Positions 19,982 through 30,864 of a stretch of DNA of 64,000 nucleotides are shown in pieces. Both the position numbers and the translations under genes were made by a program. Origin of the DNA: Lichina pygmaea (taxonomy: Eukaryota; Ascomycota; Lichinomycetes; Lichinales; Lichinaceae); assembly GCA_963422465.1 (NCBI GenBank), contig OY730174.1:2878914-2942913 (forward strand), given 5' to 3'. The first letter of the stretch is position 1. Each line of letters starts with the position of its first letter. The notes beneath the pieces are model-generated. The model saw only the letters and a program-made list of their open reading frames with translations, made no database searches and had not been told where the DNA came from.

Positions 19982-22900
19982 TTACCCCTCTCCTTCACAT
20001 AGTGAACTCCTGTGAGCCTCAGGCCACTTGTGGGTGTAGTTCTGTAGCTGTGGTTTCCTTGGGTATTTCTCATGGAAGTTGTAGATAGTGTCTTTGGTGT
20101 TGTCAAGATGCTCAATAGACTTTTCAGTGGCATCTTCAATTGGCCATCCAGACTATTTGACCAGGTACTTGAACTTCTGTCAAGATATTGCTGGCTTGGA
20201 GTCAAGGATTTCTTCAACCTGGAACTCTTTATCTGTGTCTTGACCAATGACAGGGCCAGAGTGTTTATTTGATTGGCCAGGGATAGGATTAGCAGGTGTC
20301 AGACATAGAAGAGAAACATGAAAGACAGGGTGGATCTTGAGAGTGTGTGGAAGCTCCAGATAGCAGGCACAGCTTCTGACTGTCTTCAACATCTTGAATA
20401 GTCCAATCCACTTGTCGTCAAGCTTTTTGCATGGGTGGTGTGTCCTGATGTTCTTGGTATTCAGTCAAACAAGATCTCCAGTTTGATAGAACAGTGACAG
20501 GACTTGATACAAATTGGTGGTGTGAGCTTGAGCTTCCTAGGATAGTTGGAGTTCAGCTTGTAACTGTTCCAGAATCTACGTTATTTCTCCAGAGATTTCC
20601 ATAGCATCTTGGTTGCAGGCTTCACTCATGGGTGTGATACTGAGCTGTGGATAGAACCTTTTGTTGGCAAAGAACAGTGACATGCCAGAGGAATCAGACT
20701 GGGAGTTGTTCTGTGTGAACTCTGCCAGAGGAAGCCATTAGACTCAGTCATCTTGGAGATAGTTGACATAGGATCTCAGGTAGTGTTCAAGCTCCTGATT
20801 CTCTTGTTCTGTCTGACTATCTGTCTCTGGGTGGTGTCCTGAGGATAGTTGTAGCATGACATCAAGATGGGCACAGAGTGCTTTCCAGAATAAGCTGATA
20901 AACTGACCTCCTCTGTCTGAGATAATACTCCTGGGCAAGCTATGGGTATAGACAACAAACTGGATGAACATCCAGACAAGATGTGAGGTTGTCATCTCAG
21001 CACATAGCACAAAGTGGTGTTTTTTGGTGAGATGGTCAGTGATGACCCAGATGTGCTTGGCACCAGGGAAGCAGGCATCTCTTGACTTGGGTAAGTCAGT
21101 AATGAAATCTATAGCAAGATCCTGCCAACATTGCTGAGGTATGGGAAGACACAGCAGCTCTCCTTGGTGATTATGGGCAGGCTTTGCTTGAGAGTAGACA
21201 TGACAATTCCTGATATACTGCTGTATGATGTTCACCATCTTTGGCCAATAGTACCAACAAGACAGAAGATTATGGGTCTTGGCAATCCCAGTGTGGCCAG
21301 CCATTGCTTGGTCATGGACTTCTTGGAACAGGTGTAGGTGTAGCTTATTGTTCTCAGGGATCCAGAGTCAGTTCTTGTAGAAGAGACAGTTATTTTCCAA
21401 GCTGCAGTCTGAGAGAGACACTTCTTGACTATGCCTGACACTATCCCTTAGCATCAAATCAGGACTGGAAGAATTGGTCTGGCAAGTTTTCTTTTCAGAG
21501 CTGGAGTTCCTGACTTCCCTACCCCACTATGTGTGTGTGGCCAAGCAGAAGAAACTGCAAAACATATCACCTCTTCATGCTCTCTTTATTCAAAACAAAG
21601 ACAACAAGTCTCTTTTAATCCCCAAGACTTCACCACTATTATTTCAAACCCAGAGCTACTACAGAAGTTCTTGTACTGGTTTATGTCTTTGAAAAGACTA
21701 AACCAGTTTAATCTAGCTTTCAAACTCCACTATTCCCAATCCAATACCTAGATTCTCTTCTCTTACCAGAAACTTCAAGATTCCTTTTGTTACATTCCCT
21801 AGTCACACCCTGCCTTCAGTTTTTATCTCTTCAAAGGTTTTCTGAAGGAGTTCACTATTAGCTAGAAGATCTGCATGGCTGTAAAGCTACTACCAGTGTA
21901 AGAATCAAATAAAATAAATAAATAAAATCCCTTAGCATCTGTGACACTGTTGCTACTGGATCACCTTCAGCAAGGTTGTTATAGACAGCTTGGATGATGT
22001 CTGAAAGAGGTGCAGTATCAGGTTCAGTGTCAACTAGTGCAGCTTCTGAATGTCTCAGGATCTGGATAGGCTTGACTTGAACCTCTGAATGTGCAAGATT
22101 CTTGGGCTTGAGGACAACTTGCTTCATGAAGTCTTGACAGGGATTGCTGTCTGACAGAAGGTCTTGGGAATGTTGAGTGAGAGTGTCAGCCTTGCACTGA
22201 CTGCCTGGACAGTAGCTGATCTTGAAATTAAAGTATGACAAGAACTTGCTCCAACAGGCTTGACAGCAGGAAAAGTGCTTTGACAACATGAAGTACTCCA
22301 AGTTCTTGTGATCAGAGATCACTTTGACAGGTTCTGGAGATCTTTCAAGCTCTCCTCACTATTCTTCAAAGGCACAGACAATTGCCAGCAACTCTTTGTT
22401 GTAGATCTTGTAGTTGTATTCTGCTGGCAGGTGGTGGTGTGACAAGAAGGCAACAGGGTGTAGAACTCCTTCATAATCTGGCTGTGACAGGACAGCACCA
22501 AAGACATAGTCAGAAGTGTCAGTCTCAACAACACACTCCTTCTCTGGATCAAAGTGCTGCAGGATAGGTGCAGTGCTGAACACCTTCTTGATACTTTCAA
22601 ACAAGCACTGCTCTGGGGTTTCCCACTTGAAGGCAATATTCTTCTTGGTCAGAGCTGTGAGTGGGGATACAAGCTTGGCAAAGTCTTTGATGAACTGGTG
22701 GTAGAAGTTTGCAAAGGTAATAAAGCTCTACACTTTCTTGAGACTGGCAGGAGACTTCCACTTCTTGATGGTGTCAGTCTTGGCTGGGTCTATACTCACA
22801 GATCCAGGTCAGCTGTCTTCAGTGGTAGACTGAATGATAAGGCCAAGGTACTTGACTTGATAGACTTCAAAGTCGCACTTGGAGATGTCAACTTGCAGGC

Positions 22901-23904
22901 TTACATCTTGTAGTTGACTGAGAACAAGCTTGACATACTTCTGGTGTTCCTTGAGTGCCTGACTGTAGACAAGGATGTCATCCACATAGGTAGTGCCAAA
23001 GACATCAAGGATGTCAGATCCCAAAATATTATTGATGTAGTTCTGGAATGTGCTTGGAGTATTGGCAAGACTAAAGAGCATGACAAGGTATTCGTAGAGG
23101 TCTGAGTGTGTGCAGAACACAGTCTTCTATTCTTCACCTTCCTTCATCCGGATACAGTTGAAGACACCAATAATGTCAAGCTTGGTGTACTACACAGCTT
23201 TGCAAAGCTAGTCCAACATCTCCCAGATCAGTGGCAGGGGGTAACAGTTCTTGATGGTGATGGTGTTGAGTGCTCTGTAGTCTACACAGAAACACAATCC
23301 ACCTTCTGGCTTCTTGACAAAAAGGACTGGTGCAGTAGCAGGTGATGAAGATGCTTGAATAAAGCTCTTGTTCAGGTTCTCTGTCAGGTACTTCTTGAGA
23401 ACTTCAAGTTCTTCTCTGCTCATGCTGTACAGAGGTCCAGAGGGTGCCTGGGTTCCTGGTTCTATCTTGATCTTGTGGTCAATTCCTGGGCGTAGAGAAG
23501 GAAGCTTGTCAGTGTCATCCTTGCTGAAGACATCCAGGAACTTGTGGTACTGAGCAGGGAGAAGTGTGGCAGGATCCACATGTTTCTTTAGCTTCAACAC
23601 CTGCTCAATATCTCTCAGAGAAACACTGAACACCTGGTGATCTGGCTTGGCAGCAAGGAGAGAAAATACAGCAGTATTGATGGAGATTGGTGTGGCAGAA
23701 AGAGGCTTGGGATCCTGAGACTTTCCAGCAGACATCTTGGCTTCAAGATCTAAAAAGATTGGATAGCTATTGTTTGACTTGAGGCATGTGGATTAGCAGT
23801 GATCTGACTTGAACATGATTAAGGTGTTTGTCCAATCAATATGTAGCCTGTGCTTCTGGAGCTATAGCATCTCCAGAATCACATCATAGTGAAGACCAGG
23901 AGAC
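19982..23904 (-). pseudogene. pol: Family C pol (RT, RNase H, integrase, chromodomain)
   Basis: Read leftward from 23904: the protease/RT linker (HYDVILEML...HIDWTNTL); RT at 23735-22800 with [19 protein letters not shown] and an intact catalytic box YVDDILVYS near 22975; RNase H with ETDTSDYVFGAVLSQ near 22520; an integrase zinc-binding region with GHTGIAKTHNLL and NCHVY (last Cys lost) near 21200-21310; DDE residues DFITDLPKS, IISDRGGQF and TDSQTEQENQ; and a chromodomain at about 20060-20240 (EFQVEEILDSKP, KYLVK). The stop TAA at 19982-19984 touches the LTR. Several stops and the LINE at 21456-21926 make it nonfunctional. The stop density is lower than in the B copies. Confidence 0.88.
21443..21939 (+). 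mobile_element. LINE T1 3'-end fragment inserted in family C pol, 13-bp duplication
   Basis: The 13-bp sequence ATCCCTTAGCATC flanks the insert at 21443-21455 and 21927-21939. The insert (21456-21926) encodes the ORF2 C-terminus with the CCHC motif (CVCGQAEETAKHITSSC), a stop near 21749, a 3' UTR and a tail of AAAT units. It is a typical 5'-truncated LINE insertion and is nearly identical to 6375-6828. Confidence 0.93.
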
Positions 23905-24397
23905 TGTTAAGGCCTAGGCCAGAACAGCCTAGGTAAGTGAGGGAGGAGTGTTAGTCATACAGAACAACATCCGACTAGTCCGGTGGACAAGCAGGAGCTA
24001 AGCGAGGAGCTTGTCCAGTGGACAAGCAGGAGCTAAGCAAGGAGCTTGTCTGGTGGACAAGCAGAAGCTAAGCGAGGAGCTTGTCTGGTGGACAAGCAGG
24101 AGCTAAGCAAGGAGCTTGTCTGGTGGATGAGCAGAAGCTAAGCAAGAAGCTCATCTACGCAAAAGGATGATACCCCTCAGAGGAGACCCCCCCCCTAGGG
24201 CATCTGTATAAAGACCCCCCAAGAGTCTGGAGGGATTAGCTCTCCAGGCTGAACACACATGCACACATCGTACTGAGACAATAGCACAGAGAGAGTTACT
24301 TATCTGTCTATTCCTCTACCAAGTCTCTGTCTAGAATCCACTCTGCAAAGCAACAGACTGTACCAGTTTCTGTGTGAACCCAGCCCAGCCTTTAACA
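23905..24397 (+). repeat. 5' LTR of A2
   Basis: TGTTAAGGCC...CCTTTAACA. It carries five copies of the roughly 35-bp U3 unit with inverted arms, more than any other family A LTR here. A TATAAA box lies near 24208, followed by AGGCTGAA. Confidence 0.92.
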
Positions 24398-24442
24398 GTT
24401 TCAGCCTTGAACATACAGGACACTGACTTGATATGATAGTGG
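24398..24442 (+). promoter_or_regulatory. Primer-binding site and leader of A2
   Basis: GTTTCAGCCTT directly follows the LTR. TTCAGCCT is complementary to AGGCTGAA in the LTR R region. The gag ATG is at 24433 and the reading frame is broken by B4 ten bases later. Confidence 0.6.
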
Positions 24443-24961
24443 TGTTGCAGTCTGTACTGTGCTGTCCTAACCAAGTATAGGATTAAGGGTGAGATGTGGA
24501 AGGTGGGTTGGTTCTCGCAGGAGAGGAGTGTCAAGAAGTGCGAAGAGGTTTTGGTGGAATGTGGTGGTGGTGACACCTGATCAATAGCTTTGTACAAAAG
24601 GATTGTATTGAAGTAGATCTAGTTGTCTGGATCACAACATGAGTTGAAGACAATCATTCCATAGGGGAACTATTGTCAGACTATATAGTGCTGGCCTGTC
24701 AAGACAATCAAGATTGTCTTGACAGTCTCAACATCAAGACAGGTGAGATTGTCTTGACAGTCCCACCGTGTTATACACCCTGCGTCAAGACTGGTGAGAT
24801 TGTCTTGATGCTTCATGCATCCTGTGTCAAGACTCCTGTGTGTGTCTCGACAGTCACATGACCCCTTGTTGGTTGGTCACTTGACTTCCATAGTATCCTC
24901 TTGCCTGGCCCACAGCCTGATTGCCTATAAATAAGTGGCTCCTATCCCATGGGTTGTAACA
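24443..24961 (-). repeat. 3' LTR of B4 (type II U3)
   Basis: On the plus strand from TGTTGCAGTC to TTGTAACA. It has fewer U3 units than its partner LTR at 30304-30864. The polypurine tract lies just right of it (CTACCCTCCTCTCCTTCATT in this orientation). Confidence 0.9.
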
Positions 24962-25005
24962 CTACCCTCCTCTCCTTCATTCATTGTCCTGATGAATTCT
25001 TGAGT

Positions 25006-25506
25006 ATGTCTGCAAAATCATGTGCCTCTGCTTACTGAAAACAATTGGCAGCCCAGATCTGTGATCATAACTTTGTGTCACTTGCTCTGTGTGACTTCTG
25101 TGTTTTGAACCACAAGCCCTGCTTCTGAATGTCTGACAACAACAATAAGTTGAAGTGCGCTGAATGCACTTGTTGTGGGAAGTCCTGTGTGTTGCTTTCT
25201 TGGGAGTTGCTGAACATGACCTGAGATAACCTTCGTGAGGATGTGGCTGTTGATGAGGCCAAGCAGGATACTCTTGTTGAGCAGCTTGCCAAGCTGCAGG
25301 CTTGTGTGTCCTGAAAGTGAAAGGTTCTTGAAGGTGCTGAGGGTCAAGCAAAGAAGAAGCTCCAGTGCCTTGTTGCTGAAATGGAGGTGGATGGTGAAGA
25401 CTTGTCGGTGACAGTCATTGACATGTCCGCACTGCAGGCTGAGCTGTTCAGTCCTGCTTCTGCCAGAACTGCTGCAGGAGGAGCTGGCAGTTCGCAAGGT
25501 TCCTGA
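25006..25506 (+). CDS. Antisense Cys-rich coiled-coil ORF, family B, copy B4
   Basis: 501 nt, ATG at 25006 to TGA at 25506, running against B4 pol. It begins MSAKSCASAY; Cys motifs follow: QICDHNF, CDFCVLNHKPCF, KCAECTCCGKSC and then SWELLN. The C-terminal half reads [18 protein letters not shown]. Five in-frame stops are found, all TGA in place of CGA, CAA or TGG in sister copies. No indels relative to the B2, B5 and B6 copies. Function unknown. Confidence 0.55.
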
Positions 25507-28500
25507 GTGGTTCCCAGGTATTTTCCAAGTCTGAGTAGTTTTTCCACTTGACAAGGTATCACTGACCTTTTCTCTTCAAGATCTGTTCAACCTCGAATTC
25601 CTGTTCTTCCTCTGGTTGGTAATGAAATGTTTCCTACAAGGGTGTACTCTGGTTGGCTAATTCGATCATTGAGATGTGAAAGTTTGGGTGTACCCAAGCA
25701 TCTCTCAGTAGTCACAGTCTGATGTTGACTGGTCCAGTTCTTTCTTTGACTGAAAATAGTCCAACCTTGACATGGTCCAGTTTCTTTGTTCTTGGTTTCT
25801 TGACTTTCCAATTTTTTGTGAGGAGGTAGACTTTATCCCCCTTCTTCAGCTGAGGTGCTATTTTCAATTTTTTGTCTATTTGGTGTTGTATCCTTTCTGA
25901 GGTCTCTTGAAGGTAATACCTCATCATCGTGTGTGTTTGTTGTAGGAGCTTGTCATGTTGGAGTGCTTTCTCCTTGTTTGGTGAAGCTCTGCTTGGCATT
26001 CTGATGTTTGCGTGTTGTCCAAAATTGGCAAAGAATAGTGATTCCTTTGTTGAGTCTGATCTGTGCTGGTTGATTGCCAGCTGTGCCACTGGTAATAATT
26101 GTACCTAATTGCTGTGGGTCTGGTTGATGTAATACTGTAAGTAAGTCTCCAGGACTTGGTTTGCTTGCTCTGTCTGGCTGTCAGTTCATGGGTGATAGGC
26201 TGTAGACATCTTGGGTTTTGTTCCCATGGCTGCACTGATTATTTTCCAGTAGTTGGATATGAAGAGTTTGTCTCTGTCAGTAATGACTGTGATTGGAACT
26301 CTGTGGTCCCTGACCAATCTGTCCAGTAGGAGGTGTCCCAACTGCTCTGCTGTGTGGGTTTCCTTGAATAGTACCACTATTAAATATTTTGTGAATCTGT
26401 CCACTATCACCATAATCAAGTTGTAGGTGATTCCTGTGACTGGGTCTTTGGACTTGGGTAGCTTCGTGATAAAGTCTATTGACATGTCTTCCCACAGGCC
26501 TCTTGGTATTGTGTTCGGGTGTCCTTCTCCATATAGCTTGTGTCTTCTGTGTTTGTTTTTCTGGCACAGTAGACATTTGCTGATGTAGCTTGTGACATGT
26601 TGTCAGAGTTTGATGACATTTTTCCCTGCCTGTTGGATAAAGTCTGTAGTCTTGGAGATTCCTGGGTGACCATGTGCTAGATTGTTGTGGTAGTTCCTTA
26701 TTAATTCCTCAGTGTCTTCTGCTGTGAGTTTGTTGATCTGTGGTCAAGGCACCAGGTTCCCTTGCTAGTCCTGCTGTAAGATTGTTCCTTGGTGTTCATC
26801 ATCTTCCATGTGGTCTTTTTGTCAGCTTAGTGTGTCTGCTCTCCTGTTGTCTTGTCTAGGGGTGTACAAGATCTTAAACTTGTATTGCTCTAGGAGTTCA
26901 GCCTATCTGACTTGTTGTCTGTTCAGCTTCTTGCTTGTTGTGAATGTTGTCAGATTCTTGTGGTCTGTGAGAACAGTGAGTTCAGAACTGCTTTCCGTGT
27001 ACACTCTCCAGTGTTCGAGTGTGTTGACAACTGCCAGTAGCTCTTTGTTGTGGATATTATAGTTTCATTCTGCTTGTGACATTTTGCGTGAGTAGTAGGC
27101 AACTGGGTACCACTTGCTGTCTGCCTGTTGGCATAGACATGCTCCCACTGCCTGATCTGAAGTGTCTGTCTTGATTCGTGTCAGTTGGCCTGTCTTGAAG
27201 TTGAGGAGAACTGGTTCCTTGGCGCAAGTGTCCTTGAGCTGTTGGAATACTTTTTGTTGTCTCTCTGTCCACCAGTACTCCACATCCTTCTTTGTGAGTT
27301 CTGTCAGTGGTGTTGCTGTTTGTGAGTAGTTCTTGATAAACTGTTGGTTAAAGTTGGCAAATTCTAGGAAGGCTTGTACTTCCTTAACTGATGTCAGTGT
27401 TGGCCATTGTTGAATCACTTTGATTTTCTCAGGGTTGATCTTGATCCCTTCAATTCCTATAATATATCTGAGGAATTCAACTTCCAGTTTGTTGAACTTG
27501 TATTTCTTCAGGTTGAGCTTGAGCCCTGCCTTTTGTAGGCATTGTAGAACATCCTTCACATGTTTGGTATATTCCTGTTGTGTGTTCAAGTAGACAAGAA
27601 TGTTGTCCAAGTAGGTGATAGCTGTTTGGTCCAGGTATACTCTGATGATGTTGTTGATCAATGCTTGACAAGTTGCTGGTGTGTTTGTGAGTCTGAATAG
27701 CATAACCAGATACTTGTAGTGTCTGTATCAGGTTCTGAAGGCTGTCTTCTATTCTTCTCCTTCTTTCATGTGTATCAGGTTGTATGCTTCTTTCAAGTCC
27801 AGCTTGGTAAAGATTGTAGCTTAGCTGATCCTGTCTCGCAATTTGTTCGCATTTGGCAACAGATATCAGTTTTTGATGGTAATGTTATTGAGTTTCCTGT
27901 AATCCACACAAAGTTGAAGACTTCTGTCTTTCTTTGGTGCAAATAGTATCAGGTATCCTGCTGGCAATTGAGATTCTCGAATAAAACTCTTTTTCAGGTT
28001 TTCCTCCAGGTACTCACGAAGTACTTGGAGCTCTTTCTCTGATAACTGGTAAATTGGTCCAAATCCTGGCTCTGTCCCTGGTTGCAACTTGATCTCATGA
28101 TCCCAAGGTTGGTACTTAGGCAACACTGCTGTTGTTGTCTCTTCCTGAAAGAGGTTATCATACCCAGGTCAGTACTCTTCAGGGATCCCCAGAGGGTTAA
28201 CAACTTGCTCTCTCTTCATCTCTGACTGTTTGGCCACCTGGTTCTGGGGTGTGCCTGTCAAGGCAGACCTCTTCTCTTGAGAGTTGTTCTTTCTGTCAGT
28301 GAGGTTCCACTGAGGACTTCTTCCCTCATCTGTCCACACCTTCTGCGGCTGGTAACAGGTCTGAGCTGTGTTGTTAGTGCAGTTCCTAAATGTGAGTACT
28401 CCTGTCCTCCAGTTAACAACTGGGTTGTGCTTCTTTAGCCAAGGCATCCCCAAATAGATATCCTGAGTGGCCAACTTGACAATATCAAGGTGGATCCTTT

Positions 28501-28747
28501 CAGCATAGTGTCCAGTAACTATTTCCATTAGCTGCATCTTGTGGCAGACTAGCTCTGTCTGTCTGTTTGCCATTGTGAGCTGATAGGGCTGCTGCTTGCG
28601 TCTCCTTCCAGTGCCGAGGGTATTGTAAAGTTGTCTTGAAATGTAGTTTCCACTGGCTCCAGAGTCAACAAGTGTGTATGTCTGTACTGGCGTGTTAGCG
28701 TGTAGTGACACAGGTAATCGTAGGTGCTTTACATTGCTAGGGGTCAT
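25448..28747 (-). pseudogene. pol: Family B pol, copy B4
   Basis: Exactly 3300 nt, ATG at 28747 to TGA at 25448. Protease LVDSGASGNYIS near 28650; RT with [10 protein letters not shown] near 27900 and the box YLDNIL (second Asp to Asn) near 27605; RNase H KTDTSDQAVGACL near 27165; integrase DFITKLPKSKDP near 26470 and VITDRDKLF near 26270; a chromodomain-equivalent region near 25500-25600, damaged. A 212-codon stretch across RT and RNase H (27065-27703) is stop-free, but stops elsewhere (for example near 27820, 26185 and 25505) inactivate it. Confidence 0.88.
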
Positions 28748-28785
28748 GTTGTTGAGCTCCCAATGTCACCCCTTGACAAGGGAGT

Positions 28786-30285
28786 TCAGTCTTTTCCTGA
28801 TCAAAGTGTTTTTCCACTGACTGGGCAATAAGTCCAGCCATTCCCATCAGTTCTGAGGAATCTGTTCATGAATTTGTCTTGCTGATGCTTGTCACATCCA
28901 GGCTTAAGGCAGTACTGCCAGTTGTTGATGTAGCAGTTGTTATTGTTGCCTTGCTGTAGGAACATGAGGTGTTTGTGCCAATCATGTGTGTGCCCGGGGA
29001 ATGTGGTGTGTTGGTGTTTGTCCCAAAGGTGGATCTCACACGTATCCTTCTCGCAATTGACCCAATGCTTGTGGCAGGTGGTGTGGTAGGGTGAATGTTC
29101 TCTGTACCTTCGTAGTTGTTGGTGGTAGGTGTAGTAGTGCTTTGTGCAAAACCTCCACTGTAGTTTGCTGTGCCGTAGATTTCATGGGTCTATGCTGTAA
29201 GCATAGCTTCCTTGTAGTATTTCTTCTTTGATAGACACAGGTTTGTCTTGGTCCCCATCAGAGGTGGTTAAGGGCTCCTGTCTCTTATCCTGACATGTCT
29301 GTTCTGGTAGGTCCTTGCCTCCTGATGTTGCCAGTTGGTGGGCTGCTTCTAATGTCTGATTGTAGTTATCTTATTGTTTGAGGGATAGCTGAGCCTCTCC
29401 TGGTGGGTCCTCTGGCTTGATGACATTCCAGTCTCTGTCAAGTGTATTAAGTTGCTGTCAGTGCACCTTGTTCTTTGAACAACAGTCTTTCACCATGTGG
29501 CCTAGCTTGCCACAGGCATAGCACTTCAGTGCTTTCCTCTTTTTGTTGTTCCTTCCCTTTGTGAACCTTCCCTTGTGGTGGACTGCATCCAGTTCCATGG
29601 GTGTATAGCTATATAGATCATGTGGCAGTGCCTTGTTAGGTGGCTTGTAGTGGTTGCTCACATACCATGCGGGGTGGCTGTATCATCTGTTGTGGCACTT
29701 CTCTATCACTTGCTTGAATAGCTTGTTATTGATGTTGATTGCTTGTGTGATGAGCTTGTCCAGTGTGTTGACCACTTGTCTGTCAAAGGTGATTTCATCC
29801 TTCATGTTTTCTTTGAGTCCATGTCGGTACATGACCATCAGGGTGTTGTTGTCCCAATCAGTCAGTACTGAGTATTGTTTGAACTGTGTGGTGTACTCTG
29901 CAGCTGAGTGTTGTTGTTTGATGTGCTGGATTATTTGTATAGCCACTTTGTCTTTGTTAGATAGTCCAAGGATCCTTTTGATCTTGTCCTTGAATTATGT
30001 CTATTTTGTCATCCATTCTGATATGTCATCGTGGTCTCTGTTTCCTGAGAGATGTTTGTTGATGTAGGGCTTGATCCATCAGTGAGCATTGCCTTTCATG
30101 TAAGTGGTTGTGAAGAGGGGCCACTTCTCCTTAGGCAGCTTCATCTCTGGTTAGAATTAAAAGTAGACTTGGAGTTGCATAAGCCAGTCATCAACCTTGT
30201 TTCTTTCACTGTAGAACAGGTCTGGCTTGGCGATGCTAATCTTTCCATCTGGGAAGTTGGGGTTGGTTGCTCCTGAGGTACTTAT
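28786..30285 (-). pseudogene. gag: Family B gag, copy B4
   Basis: 1500 nt with the start codon changed to ATA at 30285-30283. The CCHC knuckle is CYACGKLGHMVKDC near 29510. The Cys/His-rich C-terminal domain is present near 28860-29160. Stops from CpG/CpA transitions are scattered; no indel is seen. Confidence 0.85.
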
Positions 30286-30303
30286 CCTTGAGGGTCTTCA
30301 AAG

Positions 30304-30864
30304 TGTTGTGGTCTGTACTGTGCTGTCCTAACTGAGTATAGGATTAAGAGCAAGATGTGGAAGGCAGGTTAGTTCTCGCAGGAGAGAAGTGTCAAGGAGT
30401 GTGAAGAGGTTTTGGTGGAATGTGGTGGTGGTGACACCTGATCAATGGCTTCGTACAAAAGAATTGTATTGAAGTAGATCTAGTTGTCTGGATCACAACA
30501 TGAGTTGAAGACAATTGTTCCATAGGGGAACTATCATCAGACTATATAGTGCTGGCCTGTCAAGACAATCAAGATTGTCTTGACAGTCTTGATGTTGAGA
30601 CAGTTGAGATTGTCTTGACAGTCCCACCATGTTATGCACCCTGCGTCAAGACTGGTGAGATTGTCTTGATGCTTCATGCATCCTGTGTTGAGACTGGTGA
30701 GATTGTCTTGATGCTTCATGCATCCTGCGTCAAGACTCCTGTGTGTGTCTTGACAGTCATGTGACCCCTTGTTGGTTGGTCACTTGACTTCCATAGTGTC
30801 CTCTTGCCTGGCCCGTGGCCTGATTGCCTATAAATGAGTGGCTCCCATCCCATGGGTCATAACA
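30304..30864 (-). repeat. 5' LTR of B4 (type II U3)
   Basis: On the plus strand from TGTTGTGGTC to CATAACA. It contains TATATAG, GTCTTCAA in element orientation (TTGAAGAC at about 30504) and several TCAAGAC...GTCTTGA units. Confidence 0.9.

Larger units (their letters stand above)
24443..30864 (-). mobile_element. Gypsy family B, copy B4 (complete, nested in A2)
   Basis: LTRs at 24443-24961 (3') and 30304-30864 (5'), both type II. The duplicated target is AGTGG at 24438-24442 and AGTAG at 30865-30869; intact A sequence reads AGTGG, so one copy has since mutated G to A. Total length is 6422 bp. Confidence 0.94.
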
